Of a DNA stretch of 64,000 nucleotides, positions 1-13,190 are shown piece after piece. How positions within the stretch are numbered: the first letter of the stretch is position 1; each line of letters begins with the position of its first letter. Under the pieces are notes generated by a model, which was given only the letters and a program-made list of their open reading frames with translations, was not told where the DNA came from and did not search any database. A program made the position numbers and the translations under genes. The stretch comes from Cyanoderma ruficeps (Eukaryota > Chordata > Aves > Passeriformes > Timaliidae), in assembly GCA_008694505.1 (NCBI GenBank), contig VZDJ01000174.1, positions 7,272,601 through 7,336,600 on the forward strand, written 5' to 3'.

Positions 1-361
1 ATCAGGCTGCTAAGCAAGGAACACAGGATTTGGGCTGAATTTGGAGCTCATTAGCCACAGGGCATGAGATGACAACTTGCTGCTTTCCTTGGGCACACTA
101 AAAAGTGCAGCAGGCTGGGATGAAAACAGTGCTGCTTGCTAATGAGAGTGCCAGCATCTGGCAGTGCTATAAAAAGAAGGCTTCTCTGTTTGTTTTTAGC
201 TGGTAAAAATGAAATTTCAGAGCTGGAGCACGTGAGAAGCAGGCTGCCGGCATCTTTGGCTTGTGATGGTTCGTTTTCCTTTGCTGAAGAATTCTGCTTG
301 CATCAGCTCTGTTTCTGCTCTTGTTTGTGCTTCATGCCTGACTGTTGTGTTTTCTCCTCAG
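1..361 (+). other. ARVCF: ARVCF intron (3' part)
   Basis: This is intronic sequence upstream of the first ARVCF exon in the window. It ends in a long T/C-rich tract and CTCAG. I see no exon or repeat in it. Open frames that run through it are simply the ARVCF frame read back into the intron. Confidence 0.7.
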
Positions 362-453
362 ATGGATATTCTACCATCGACCACCGGGACAAGGAGCGCA
401 AGTACAAGACCAGTGATAACACAGGAGATGCTTCCGAGAAGGAACCTTTAAAA
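362..453 (+). CDS. ARVCF: ARVCF penultimate coding exon in window
   Basis: The exon is 92 nt. It starts with two bases that finish a codon begun in an exon left of the window (probably GAT, Asp) and ends on a complete codon (Lys) before GTGAGC. It encodes the polar, charged tail that follows the armadillo domain. The acceptor follows a pyrimidine-rich tract ending CTCCTCAG at 361. Confidence 0.85.
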
Positions 454-2453
454 GTGAGCTCCCTCTTCCTGCTGAGTGCTAGTTAGTGCCTTGGGAAGAA
501 AGGAATTGAGTGTCCTCAGCCAGAAACACAGGGTAGTCACGCACCAGGGGGCTATAAAGGACCTTTTTTTATTCCACATTAAAGGCATTATTTTGTAATT
601 TACCACTTGGCTAACTAGAAATAAAAACAGAATGTTGCTTTCCAGTGCAGGAGCAAATGCAGGTAGTTGCTGTACTCTTGTAAATGGATGAGGTTGTAAA
701 AAGAGAAAGTGTTTGTTCTGTCACCTTTGTCCAGGCAGCATTCCCTGGCCCTGAGCTGTGTAACTGTGCTCAGACTTTGTTCTGATAAGTCTCTTCAGAT
801 TGTCATGCTGCTTTATTGTCTTCAGCACGAGAAATGGGTGTGATCTTGTGTGTCCATGTCCAGCAGTGTGATGGATAGTCCTCAATTCTGCAACACTCAT
901 TCACAGTCCTGCTGGTAGACCATGGCCATGGGCCAGGGAGATGAAGAGCGAAGAAGAGACATGCACAGTTATGTGTGTGCCTTCTAAATACAAATTTAGA
1001 CTACTTTCTAATTAAAAATAATTCTTACTTTACAAGGCTTTTTGTATTATGGGCTGTGTGCAAATGTGACTCAGTAGGTTCTGGGTAATTTCTGTTGCAC
1101 TTCTGTACCTTTTCAGAGTAAAAAGTCTGTTAATGCTGTGGCCTCCAGTTCTCCCTGGCCTTAAAACAAGCTTGGGTTTTCTCTTGGTGGAGTAATTTTG
1201 AGAAGGAAAATGAGGATTCATTGAAATAAGAGTCAGTGGTGAAAGACACTATTGCTAGTCTGCAGAAGGCTGCCCTTCATTACCTTCAGCACATTGCTGA
1301 TAATACCAGAAAATCCAGGTGATTCATGTTGAGTGGAAACAGTTAAACTTCAGTCAGTTGAAAGGCAAACCCATTATTGAACAGGGAAATAAAAAAGTGG
1401 GATTTGGAGAAAAATACTTCCATAGATGGTAAACTAGGAAGTTGTCCTACTGCACCAGCCTGCCTGTTTTAACTTGCCTAGTCAGGCATTTCCTGCTATG
1501 TTCTGCCTTTCCGTGAAGGAACACCCTGGAGAGAGTGGCTTCAATCTGCCTGAAATTTTTTTAAGCTGATTACTGAAGTCCTACAATGTCCTCTTCTCCA
1601 GTTGGCAAGAGATGGTCCTGCTTGAGCCAGTATCAATCAAATAAACTTCCTAGTCCCCTCATCACAGTTCTAGTACATTCTGCAAGGATGCAGCAGGAAT
1701 GGATGCAGTAACTTATATAAAAATGTTGATCAATTGGAGCTTGGCAAAAAATGCCTTTTTGGGGAAAATAGGATAAAGTAGGAAAATTAACAACTACTTG
1801 TTATTTTTTCCACTCAAAATTCATTAAAGTGGTCCAGTGCAACCCTCAAAACCACATCAAGCAGCCCTAAGTCCAGGGTATGACTGAAGTGAGGCACAAC
1901 CAGAGTTCAGCAAGTGGCTGCTTCGCTTTTATGAGAAAGAGAGGAAAAAGCATTTCACCTCAAGAGTGTGTGACCCACAGCCTGTGCTGCCTCTTGGTTC
2001 TGAGCACCAAGCCTGAATCCAGGCTGTTGTACAGAGCAAAGGTGTGCACAGCCCTGCCCTCACCTGGGCAGAGCTGAGCAGCTGCTGCTTTTCCTCCCTG
2101 TGCTGCCAAACAGAAATGTGGCTGTGGGTGTTGTGGCTCGTGAGCTGTGTGAGAGCTCAAGGGAGGCTGGGAATCCAGGGAAGTGTGACTTTTTGACTGT
2201 TGCAGATGCTTTTGTCAGTATTGTGCCTTTGCTGATCTCGTTTCTTTCTCTATGACTAATTTTCCCTTGTGCTACTTTAAGCTGACTTGTTTGGTGGTTT
2301 TGTTTGATTAATCCGCTCTGTTTTGCTTTAACTCCTCACCCTGTGCTGCAGAATGACACAAATAGGAAAAACATTAACAGGAGTAACAGGGCTTCGGTGA
2401 ATCTGGTGGATGCCCGTGACATTAAACCCCAGCCTGTTGACTCCTGGGTCTAA
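362..2453 (+). CDS. ARVCF: ARVCF, C-terminal part (two last coding exons)
   Basis: This is the 3' end of the gene for ARVCF, an armadillo-repeat catenin of the p120 family that binds cadherin tails at adherens junctions. Only the tail after the armadillo repeats is in the window; the rest lies to the left. Exons 362-453 and 2352-2453 join in frame (phase 0) and encode about 64 residues. The first part reads GYSTIDHRDKERKYKTSD and then EKEPLK; the protein ends PQPVDSWV followed by TAA. The terminal DSWV is the class of PDZ-binding motif known for ARVCF. Both exons have consensus splice sites: CTCCTCAG and GTGAGC around the first, CTGCAG before the second. The human order ARVCF-COMT-TXNRD2 and the relative orientation are kept, which supports the call. 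If the intron were retained, the frame would stop at about 483. Confidence 0.9.
454..2351 (+). other. ARVCF: ARVCF intron between the last two coding exons
   Basis: The intron is GT-AG (GTGAGC...CTGCAG) and about 1.9 kb long. It is AT-rich and shows no further coding exon that fits the reading frame. No mobile element was recognised. Confidence 0.75.
2352..2453 (+). CDS. ARVCF: ARVCF last coding exon with PDZ ligand and stop
   Basis: These 102 nt encode 33 residues plus TAA, starting NDTNRKNINRSNRASVNL and ending QPVDSWV. The acceptor is CTGCAG at 2346-2351. The C-terminal DSWV motif identifies the gene. A good splice donor follows only 12 nt after the stop codon, so the 3' UTR is probably spliced. 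Confidence 0.9.
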   Translation, partial: NDTNRKNINRSNRASVNLVDARDIKPQPVDSWV

Positions 2454-2465
2454 TTTGCATGCATG
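2454..2465 (+). other. ARVCF: ARVCF 3' UTR, first segment, ending at a predicted donor
   Basis: Twelve bases separate the TAA stop from ATG|GTAGGT, a strong-looking 5' splice site at 2466. If used, the junction lies well within 50 nt of the stop and should not trigger nonsense-mediated decay. Reading straight through into a longer 3' UTR is the alternative. Confidence 0.4.
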
Positions 2466-3829
2466 GTAGGTCCTTTTAATGGTAATTGGGGCTAGTGAAT
2501 AACTTTCTCTTGTGCATGATCTGTATAGCTGTGGAATCTCTTCAAATCTAACTGCTAACTTACAGATTCATGAAAGTGCCTTGGGAAGAAAAAAAGTGGT
2601 GTTTATGTTACTCAGTGTATCTTTAACGAAATGTAATCAAACACCACTGTTTGATTAAAAATAACCTGTCAAATAACCAGGCAGAAAATTAATATTGTGA
2701 ATGATTAGTTGTCAGCTGAAATGTGAAATATTTCTGCTGTTAGGCCATGGGAATGAATTTGAGTAGTGTGTTCCTGCTTCCAACCATTTTTCTCCCTCAA
2801 TGCTCATTATAAGGATTAGCCTGAGACTTAAGAAAAAACATATCCTTGACTATTTTTGGATGTCCCTTAAGGTTCCCACGAATTACAGCAGGAAAGCTGC
2901 TGACTGTACACAAGTTACATTGCAAGGAGAGATGATATTGGTTACACAATAAACAGTGACCCACAACTCCCACTTTGCATTTTTTTTTTTCATTGTGTGT
3001 CACTAAAGAAAGGTGCCTTTTTGTTGTGTTCTAGTTGTCTGCCTTTGCCACGTGCCAAGTTCCTCAGTAATGTCACCAGCCTTACTTTGCTCCTGCCACT
3101 GCTAATCTGTGTCCTGCTGTCTTGGTCGAGTTACCCCAGTGATACCTTCTGGCACAGTGTCAGAGCATGCTATGTTTGGAACAGCAGGTGTTGTGCCCCT
3201 GGCTATGACTAAAGGAAAATTCTTGTGACTGTCATGAAGGCACTGAAAAATTCTGCCCTCAAGAGTGGGCAAGAGACTTTAAAGGCCCAAATTCCAAACC
3301 ATGAACTGTCATCAACCCCCTTAATTCTACATGGGAATCCCTTGCATTAGTGGGAGAGAAAACTCCAGTATGTTTTCGGGTGGTGGTGTTGGATATTTTT
3401 TCCTCTTCTTCCTTTCAGTCTAGTAGAAATGCGAGGTGTTAGCAGATTGTTTCTGTTCCTGGTTGGAAGTACCTGCCCAGGGAGGTTTTCAGCATTGTGA
3501 GGTGCTGTCATGGAGCAGGTCTTGGCACCACTGGCCTCCCTTGGCTGCTCAGCACTGTGTGATCAGCCGTGGTGGCTCAGGCACAGGGATCACTGTGCCT
3601 CTGGTGCCTGCTTTACTCCTGCACTCTTGCTCTGAGCAGTGAAGCCTTCAGGTGGGGTCCTGACTTTGAAAAATGAAGTCTGTGCTTATTTTCTCCCAGA
3701 CATGCCCTTCAAGGAACCCATGTCTTGGCATAAGTTGGCATTTCCATTCACTGTCCTGCCATGAGGTGATGGAGATCACCAAGGCCACGCTAATGACTGG
3801 TATTAATCAGTTCTGACTTTATTTTGCAG
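2466..3829 (+). other. ARVCF: candidate intron in the ARVCF 3' UTR
   Basis: The stretch is bounded by GTAGGT and TTTTGCAG. It could equally be unspliced 3' UTR; an AATAAA at about 2948 could end a short transcript form. I recognise no coding exon or repeat inside. Confidence 0.35.
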
Positions 3830-5563
3830 GGCTAAAGTCCAACCACATTTTTTTTAATTGAGGGGGAGAAACAAACATTGAATCGACCCAGAGGATCTCA
3901 TCAGTCACCACTGCCATTCAGACTGGGAGGGCTGCAGGTCCCAGGAGGGCGTGGGGAGCGAACCCACCCGAGTGCCATCGCCGAGCGGAGCACGATGCCT
4001 TACAGCGAGACACTCTGCTGCTGAACTCCCTGACATTCCCGCCAGGAACAGCCACCGCCTCCCCCTCCCTCCCTCCCACTCCTGCAAGAAGAAAAACAAG
4101 AAAAGAGAATCCAAGCTTCCATGTAGCTGGCTGCGTTCTTAGGTGACTCTTACATGTGGATGGTGCCAAGCTGGAGAAGTGCAGGTCATGCGGCAGCTTC
4201 ACAGCAAGAGAGGAACTGCAGGATATTTGAAATGATACCGTAGGTGTAGCCACGAGGAGAATAGCACTTTTCTGGTTTGGGGCTCATTGTTTTGGGTTTT
4301 GTTTGGGGGGATTTCTTTTGAACTGTGACTCTTAACGTTTTTGAAGGCTTTCTGAAAAATGTTTGGGCTTTCTTTATTATTCCCACAGAAAGTGCAGGAA
4401 TGTTGAGTGAGTTTATTGGATTTCAATGAAGGGAGAAAATGCAGAACAAAAACTATTAAATGCTAGTTAAATGAACTGGAGAGTGGATGACAAAATTGAT
4501 GCAAGCTGTATAATCTGCTTTTAGAGTAAGCTATATCAATCACAGTGCTATATTATCATTATAATCTGGTGTACAATACTTCTGCCTTTTGAATTCTGTA
4601 ATGTCTCTGTTTTTATTTCCACATATTGAAAAGGAGTTTATGGAAGGTTTCAGTGTCTCTGGTTCAAAAATCTGTGCTGGGAAACGGAGTTGGCTGGCTT
4701 TTTATTTTCATGTTCTCAAAGATTGCAATAAGGAGCTTTTACATGTTTAATGTATCATTGTTGCATTGATGATGATAAACTACTTTTGCCATACCTGTTA
4801 AGACATTGAAGGAAAATAGGAGCTTTTTTGTAGGATGTCTTATTTTGAACACGCTATGAATTTGAGATGGGTCTGTCACTTACATTTGATGGTAAATTTT
4901 TCAGTGTTGGATCCATGTTTGCTTTGGGCTGTAGATCCTGATGAAAAATTCCACAAAGGGAACTGGTTTGGGATTTTAAAATCATTGTCATGGTTTCTGT
5001 GTTCCTTTGCTTTTTGTTTTGAGATTGCATATTTCATTTGGCGTGAAAATCGCCCATGTGCAGCAGCTCTCCTCCAGGATGCCAAGGCCTGCCTTCTGTA
5101 GGGGAATGTTTACCTCAAGAGAACATAGTCTGCAAATGTGGTATTGGGAAATGCCGGGAACAAAATGATTTCAGATCACTGATTTTCTCCAGGCATTGGT
5201 CAAGGGAGGGGCAGCAGATGAGAATAGGAAGCAAATGTCTCAGTAGCAGCATGAGAGGACTTTTGCTGATTTTACTTGGTTGCCACTGTTCTTTGATTGC
5301 CACATTTAGTTTTAAACAAGCTCCTAAAAACGGTGTGACTGGAAAGCACATTTCTGAGTCTAGCAAACATCATTTGCGGTTTTCAGTGCCTGCCGTTCCT
5401 TTTGTAACTAAAAAGGGGAAGTATCCAAAAATCTCACCTCCCCCAAAATATTACTGTAATAGTAACCATTACATTTTTTGTAAAAAAAAAATTTAAAAAC
5501 TTTAAAAAAAGCAAGTACCAAGAGCTTTGTATCTTCTTGAGTATATTAAAAATTTGACATGAA

Positions 5564-5611
5564 TACATATATATAAATAAATAAAAAGTCTATATATCTA
5601 TATATATATAT
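5564..5611. repeat. AT-rich low-complexity tract (TA)n/(ATAA)n
   Basis: The tract is alternating TA dinucleotides with interspersed ATAA units, interrupted by AAAAAGTC. It lies within the presumed ARVCF 3' UTR and includes AATAAA-type hexamers. Confidence 0.8.
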
Positions 5612-6273
5612 TGTTGTGCAGAGAATAGGTTAACAAAACCATGTAAAGTAGTTTGCAGGAGAGGGAAGCATTTGTTGATTCAGGGAAAAAGACTGATGCC
5701 AGAAGCTGTCAGTGATTTGGATGATACGTGTGCTGCTTCGCACCCTCCCTTTTTGACCCTCATCTTCCACATACGTTGCAGTGTCATTCTGGATCCTGGG
5801 GAAGGTGAATATGCTTGGAGCAAATCAACATAGCAAAGATTTGTTTTTTCACCTGCATGAGAGTCCTGTTGGGCCAAAGATGCTCAGTGGATCAAGGGAA
5901 GCAAAGAGAGGCACCTGTGACTATCTGTGTCGGGGCAGTGCCTCTCTGTGTAGACATAAAGTGTGGCAATGAAACCAGATACATCGTTGACTGTATATTA
6001 TATCAATGGTGCTCTTTTCATACTTGTTCTGCCAATACGCGGAGACCCTTTTAACCAAGCTACACAGAACAGTTTTATATCACTTTTGGTTATGTACTTG
6101 GTGTATTCTTTTTGTATATGAAAGGATTTTTTTAAAAACGTTCAGTAATTAGCAATGGAACCTGCTTTGTAGCTGACTAGAACAGTGTAAGAGAAGGGCC
6201 GTGCTGTCAGTCTGTCCCTGATCTACTTCAAACCATATATTTACCAAAGGAGTCTGAGAAAAAGTTCACTTAA

Positions 6274-6279
6274 AATAAA
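6274..6279 (+). terminator. ARVCF: candidate ARVCF poly(A) signal AATAAA
   Basis: A canonical AATAAA lies at the end of the presumed 3' UTR. It is followed within 25 nt by a G/T-containing stretch (GTTGAAAGGAGTTT). It was chosen because the next several kilobases show no gene on this strand. Transcript data would be needed to prove use. Confidence 0.4.
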
Positions 6280-6300
6280 GACCTGACTGTTGAAAGGAGT

Positions 6301-9300
6301 TTCTGCTAAGACTTTGTGGTTTAGTTACTGTGCAGGTATTTCAAAGCCAGCAAGAAATTAACAGAGAAAACTGCAGGGAGGGGCAAGTGAAGTGACTGGG
6401 GCCAATTATAGTCATGACTTCCAATCCTAGATATCTCATGGCTCTTAGTGGGACACTACAGAGACACTCAGAGTCTGGGCTGGAGTCTACTTTGATCTCT
6501 GTCATTAACGGGCTGAAAACACTAAGGATATTTGAGAAGCAGATTCAGACCCAATCTCACTTCTCCCACAAGTCTTTTTGGTATTCACACTGCACCCTGA
6601 ATGGTCTCTATCAGATTAGATGGCAGTGGCTGCCCAGGTCATCGTAGCAAACTGTTCTTTGTTTTCCTGGGGGTGTTACAGCAGCCAGCAGAGTTATGAG
6701 CTGACAACATGGTTTATTGCTGCAGAAAATCAGAGGATGGTGTGTCAAGAAGTTGGATACCAAGTTGATGGGCCAAGGCTTCCCCTGGGAATCACACATC
6801 AAACCCCCACCCTTCCCATGCCTTACATTGACAACTAATTCCCAAGTATGTAGCAATAACCCATCCTCAACATTACTGTGAGGTTTTTTCCTTCTCAACA
6901 AACTGTTGTTTGGATGGTGAGGAAAGAAAACAGGTTGGGGGATGACTTGTATGTGAGACTATCGCCTTGTATTATCAGCCCACCTGCTGAGGTCCAAAGC
7001 AGGGTACTTTGAACCAGGTCTGGTGATTTAATGTCCTTTTTGTCTATGGCCAGCAGGTCACTGGTGGGATGTGTGCTCACCCCTGCCCTCACCTCTCCCC
7101 TTGTTGGCACAAGTGTGACTGGCTGTTGGAGCTGTTCTGGGACATGGGTGCATGAACCCGTAATTGTTGTATTTTGGCAGCAGGGACTGTATGTAAAGAA
7201 GGAAAGTGGCAGTGTGTGTGACTAATGCTGCAGTAGGGTTTAGAGTCTCCTGCTAAAAGGCAGGCAGTGCTTTTTAGGTCTCAGGTATGTAACCTCCTCT
7301 TTTCCTGTTGACTCCACTGAAAACAGGAGGGAATCTGCCTGTAAGGGGCTGGGGTAGAAGAGATTTCTACCTGCAGAAATTGTAGTGGGAGGGATGGTTG
7401 TGGAAGGAAGTGATGGTGTTGCAAGACTCCTGCTAAAGAGGAGGAGGAAATTTGATGGCCCAGTCAGGGCTGAGATAACACAGGGGAAAGGGAGACTTCT
7501 TTCAGCATGTGATTACTGTTGAACCTTCTTGCCAGGAAGGTGGCTCACATATCTCCCAAGCACTTTCACTGAGCTGTGTAAGTTGAAAAAACATTGTGTG
7601 CCAAGTCCCCTGGAGAAGCATCAAGTGAATGTGCGAGCAGTTGTGCTCCCCAGGTCAGTCAGTGTGTCTGCAGAATCCAAGGAGAGCAAAAAGGCAAGAC
7701 TGTAGGACATTTTGGTTCTGTCGTAGCAATATAGCCATAAATGCAACTCAAGGTGTGTTGTCAGCTTGAAGTGTTCTCTAGGGAACAGCTTGGGCAGCCA
7801 TAGGTCCTGATCTTCAGTGTCTTCTGTCCTGGCCTAACTGCTGCCTATCCCAGATCTGCTTCCACGTGCTCAGATCTTCTGGTTCTGAATGTGCTCCTAC
7901 CAGGGAAGCAAAACTGATCTCTGTTGCCAAGATGCCCCAAAAAGGACTAACCTGGGGACTAGGAACTGACTTGCTGTCAGGGACACATGAAGAAAGCCAG
8001 GGGTGGCATGTCTGTTACAGCAGTTTCCTAAGTTGGTGCCAGCTCTGAGGAGCAGTTTCAGTAATGCTTTCTAGCAGGAAAACCTTGTGCTAGGCAAAGC
8101 AGTTTTCACTCCTGGAGCAGTTCCATGAGACTGAAGGTGGTGAGTTACCTTCTGTTACCTGCCTTAAGGTTGAGCATAGGCTCAGCTACCTGTGAGAGAG
8201 GTGCACATGTCAAACCCTCGAGTAAGCAAAGCTTCAGAAGCCAAATGGGCACGTAAGAGTGGCTATAGACTCCTCTGCTGAGCAACTGCTGGCTCAGCAA
8301 AACCTACAGTGTGCCAATACCTTCAGCCAGCAGGTTTGTGCTGTTGGGGTGGAGTTTTTGAAAGTGTTTATATAGGTGTAGTTTCTTGCAAAATTTCTTT
8401 GTTATGATGCCCCTAAAATCTGGTGTTTCCCTGTCTTTGACAGAGAAATTCTCTGATTTACTGATAAAGTAACTAATTTAGTGCGTTTAAGGGGAAGATA
8501 CTATGAGCCTTTGTTTTCTGTCTTAAGTTCGACATCAGGGTAGAATGATCTGAAGTCCAAGGTGAGGAGGAAGATAGTGCAGATACTACAAGGCCTGCCA
8601 ATCTGGTTCTTACTGTTCAGAAAAAACAAAATAACTAGACTAAGAAGCTTACTGGTAATTAGTAGCTAATGTGTTTGTAACTATCACGTGCCTTAAAATT
8701 TTCATGGTAGGAGAATTAAAAAAAAAAATCAACAATGTGTTTTCTGTAATACTGCTCAACATTCTCTCTGTAGTTTAGACTGGTGGGATTTTGCATTGTA
8801 TTTACACTGTACTATAAACTGAAACACTTAGAATGGTTTGATTTTACAAGTATGGAGAGGAAAAAAAAGGTGGATTATGCTTTTCATAGAACAAATGTTA
8901 CCATGATGGAATGTATTATTATTATGATAGGATCTTTCCATAATGCAGACAAGTAGAATGCTTGTTAGAAACCAGGTATGTAGGATAACAATTTGGTGTG
9001 TTTTCAATAAACCATGCCTGGAAAGAATACATGTGCCATTGGTTATCTTTTTGTTACATCAGGTATCTCAAATATTCTTTGGCTTTTGCAGCAGCAGTTT
9101 TCTGTGGCAAGGGATTACTCAACCCTAGCTCAGGTCAATGCTCTGTGTTAGCAAAAGGTCAGTGGTAATGAGGGGCAATTGAAATGTCCTATAAATGAGA
9201 AAAGCTGAACATTTTTGACTCATTGCCATATGCTGGAGTTGTAGCACGACCCTGGACTGTAGATCATGGGGGTTTTTTTTCTTTTTTAATATACAAGCAT

Positions 9301-12300
9301 ATTTCTGTGGGAAAGACATCAACACCACTGTTCAAGGACCAGCATGTCTGTGAGCACAGAACTTGCTGATAGCTTTTCCATTTGGGAAGTTACTAACCTT
9401 TCCTAAATAAGTCATAAAGTCCATGTAACTTTACAAAGATTGCACATTTCTGAAATGTGTATAAGAAAAAACAAATTGTAGCAATGTATGAGGTTGGTTG
9501 ACATGAGAAATTGTTACTTTGAGGATGTGCCAAACAACTTATATTTGGTAGTATGGAATGGAAGAAAACGCTGATAATGAAGAGTCACCCATGTATTTAA
9601 GGTAACAGTCAGCTACCAACAGATAGTCATTCTCTTGAGGAGTGTCTCATCTGTGTGATATCAGTGACTGGCACACCTAAACACACAGTATTCACCACCA
9701 TACATTTGTGAAGCCTGACAAAACCTGCTGAGTCTCAGCAGGATGTTCTGCAAGGTCTTAGAGAATGGAGGTCAGGTTTTTTGTGAGTGAGAAGTTGATG
9801 AATCAGTCAGTAACAGAGTTTGCCATATATGAATTCTTGATTGTACCATTCACAGCACTATGAGGTTTCATTTACATGCAAATGTTTGCAAACAGCACTT
9901 GGAATGTCATCTCCAGCTTACCCTCCATCCTTATTTCAGATGTCTTAAACACATCCCCAGGTGTTTTGTAAAATCATCTCTGGCTCTGTTCTTGCAGCTG
10001 GAGGATACAGTTTCACAAGTGCTGTGATAGGATGTGGGCTCCTGGGCTTAGCATCCTGCACCTTGGTGTTGTCATTTTTCCACTGCAGGGAGGAATCTGA
10101 TTTTCCCTTTGTGGGTGCACTAATATGGCAGTGAATAGCAGATGCTGTAGGTAAGGTACTGAACTAAAACAAATACGTTGATTTTACAACTGACATTTTA
10201 TAGCTGTCAAAATGATTTCATTTCCAGCTTATCACATGTTGGGCAAATGGAAGCAGTGAGTCCTGCAGGTGAAAGGTTAATCTGGTAACAATGGGCAAGA
10301 AATATCACAACCTTCATCTGTTTCAGGTTTCAGCAGTGTCCTGGGGTAATGTTCTGTCCTCAAGGGTCTCTTCCCTAGTGTTTTACTTTGAAGGTCTCTG
10401 AAGCACAACAGTGGCAGGATCTTGTTCTAGTACAAGCTGCTGGGAGATCTTTTGAAACTGGAAGGCGCTTTATAATGCCATTAACTGAGCTGTAGAGACA
10501 GAGGCAAAGACTGAAACTCTGGTACTTTGTTCAATGTGTGTGTGTGCACAGCAATCATAGCTGTTACTTGTAAGGTACCTTATTACTGATTCCTAATGAT
10601 GGCTCAGCCAAGTAAGGACACATCACTGCCCTGCTGGTGTCACCTTGGGTGGGAGAGTTGGGACCTCAGTGGTCTCTCTCTTCTTCTTGCTCTTGTAGAG
10701 GTTTCTTTATGTCTCCTTCACTGCATTTAGTGTTTGACTCATTGCTCAGAATTCTCCAGTGAGCTGCTTTTCACTTCCTCATGCCAATGGGAGGCAGTGG
10801 GTCCTGTACAAACATGTGATGCCTGCTCTGTACTCAGACAAGTATATTCTCATGGAAGGATTGCTTCCATGGCTGCTGTTATGCAAAAGGCAGCAGTGCT
10901 AGGTTTGACTTCCTCTGAAATCCTTCTCCTTTCTTGTACACCAAATTGGTTCAGTATTTTGAAAGACAGTATCATGTCCCTTTGAGGTAACAAAGGGGGC
11001 TCTGGCAGAACCAGACCTTACTGTCATGTACTGCCTGAATCACAAAGACAACCTAGACAGTAATTATCATCTGGAGAATAGATGTAAATTACCAGTATTC
11101 AGTGAGATCATCCATTTCTGACATGAGCTGTGAGAATTTGCAGAGAGCTGTGTGTTGTTTTAGGGGAGTTCTTCCCCTTGGGGACTTTCTGTCAGTGGTA
11201 CACCCTCATGGGCACTCCATAAACACATGCTCCACATGCACCATTCCATACAGTTTGTGCAAGAATAGGTTGTGCCTTCTAGCTGTAATAGGCTGACATT
11301 GCAGAAACACTCAGTAGGTTTTTAGAATATGTTTGAATTAGAAGATCCACTGTCTGCCTTTTGGTTCTCCCAGAATTCAAAGCATGACTTTATTTTGAAA
11401 AGTGCCTTTTCTCCCTGGGAGATTTCATGTTTATGTGTCAGTGACTCCAGATCATATTTGCTCAACTGACCTTTTTTCTAATTGTCAGTCATGCAAACTG
11501 AGTCAGGCTTTTTCTTTTCATCGCTTGCCACCAATAATTAAGAGCATTTCAAAAAGGTAGTGAAGTGGAAAAATTTTTCTTACATATGGAATTCTGCAAA
11601 TGTTCTGATAGTACATACATTGTGCTTATTTTTACAATTTGCCATGTAGGAGATGCTCTCTAATGGATTAAAATACCTTTTAGTATAAGAAGGTGGCTGT
11701 TACATTTGCCATATGTATTACAAAATTCACTGCTGCACCTTTTGAAATATCCTCTCTGCAGGTTCCCATCTATCCTAATCTTCTTGATAGTCTCTTGAAC
11801 AGTAATTTTGACCATTAACAAGCAGTAGGATTGCATTTTTCTGATCCTCTCTTGTAAAGTGCAGAAGAGTGTCTACCTGTTTACTCTCAGTCATCCTTCA
11901 GAGACTGGTTTGCTCATCAGCCTGTGTGATGTTCCCTGCTGTGACAGGAGTGTGTGTTGGGTGCAAAGGTGTTTAGGGCTAAACACAAGCGAGAAGTCTT
12001 TGGAGTTCAGGGCATCAGATCTACAGAAAATTTTTCTGGTCCACCATATGTATCCAGATTTTCCAGTTTTCTCTAGAAACTTCTATACTCTAGTAAATGT
12101 GCTTGAAGATTATTTTGCATTGCAAATTTTGCAAAAATTGCTTCCAATCACCTGAAGGACTTCGGTCCAATGACTTGGAGTTGATCTGAATACCAAGAGG
12201 ATGTGCTGCTGAGCAGTGTTACAGAAGAAATCACTGACTTACAGTACAAGATGAAGGGTTAGAACTCAGTGTTGGCTCTACACAGAACAGTACAACAGAG

Positions 12301-13190
12301 TCGACTGAGGCTTCTGCATAATCTAACCCAGTACAGGAAATCTTGTGTCTTTCTCGATATGACAGAGTTCACTTGTCAGGAAAACTCTGATTGTGTTGCC
12401 TTCTCTTATCCCTGTGAAATGCACACTTTGCGAGCTGGCTGGGTCACCATGGTTTGCATGGTCCATTTTTAAACTGACTCTGTCACCTTAGCCTGTTCTA
12501 GTTTTGGTGATCCTCTGCTCCTTACTAGTGTCCTGGAGGTGGATTTTCTGCAGCACACAGGCCAGGGGAGGGACCACTACAGTAAGGTGGGCTGTACAAG
12601 GAAGAAACTTTTAACAGGCTTGAAAGAACTCATACTGGGAAAGACAGGAATGGTTATCCTTGGTTTTCACTCTGATTTTCAACTGTTGGATCTTTCTTTG
12701 GCTGTTTCAAGTCTGGAAGCCTCATGTGCAGTAGAGAATTCATTGGAAAAAATGAAAGCCATGCCCCTGCTCTGTTGATTTTTATTTTTTATTTATAAAT
12801 GTGACTGTTGCTGCCTTATATAATCACAGCAGGACATGCTAGGAAATGCCACTGGATTTCTGCATCATTCAGATGAGTTAGAGACTTCGTGTTTAGCTTT
12901 GAATCTTCTCAGTGACAACCCACACTACTCACATGGTGTAACAGCACTGATGTTAACCAGGGTGTGCAGGACCCACCTGCTAAAACCCATTCTCTCTGGA
13001 CTTTATTTCTGTACAGCATCTTAAACATACCCAGCAATTCAGAGTAAGCAGCTTGCCCTGCCCCAAAAAAGCATGTACTATGTATGTACAGTATAATGAG
13101 AGGATAAACAGCATTTTCTCAAGGTCAAATATTATGCAGATTTGTATTTTTTGGGAAAGAGTCTGCTCCTTTTGTTATCTGTTTGTTACT
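6301..13190. other. intergenic region between ARVCF and COMT
   Basis: These roughly 6.9 kb lie between the convergent 3' ends of ARVCF (+) and COMT (-). I find no exon with a supported family match, no tRNA-like or other RNA gene, and no recognisable LINE or LTR element. Short open frames of 60-100 codons occur on both strands but have no recognisable motifs and look random. Confidence 0.6.

Larger units (their letters stand above)
3830..6300 (+). other. ARVCF: candidate ARVCF 3'-terminal UTR exon
   Basis: A good acceptor (ATTTTGCAG, AG at 3828-3829) precedes a GC-richer block (about 3900-4140) that stands out from the AT-rich surroundings. An AT-rich tail follows, with an AATAAA at 6274-6279 as the last obvious poly(A) signal before featureless DNA. 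An earlier AATAAA cluster lies in the AT-rich tract at about 5570-5586. No long open frame is present, as expected for a UTR. The exon, its link to the donor at 2466 and its end are inferred from splice and poly(A) signals only. Confidence 0.4.
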
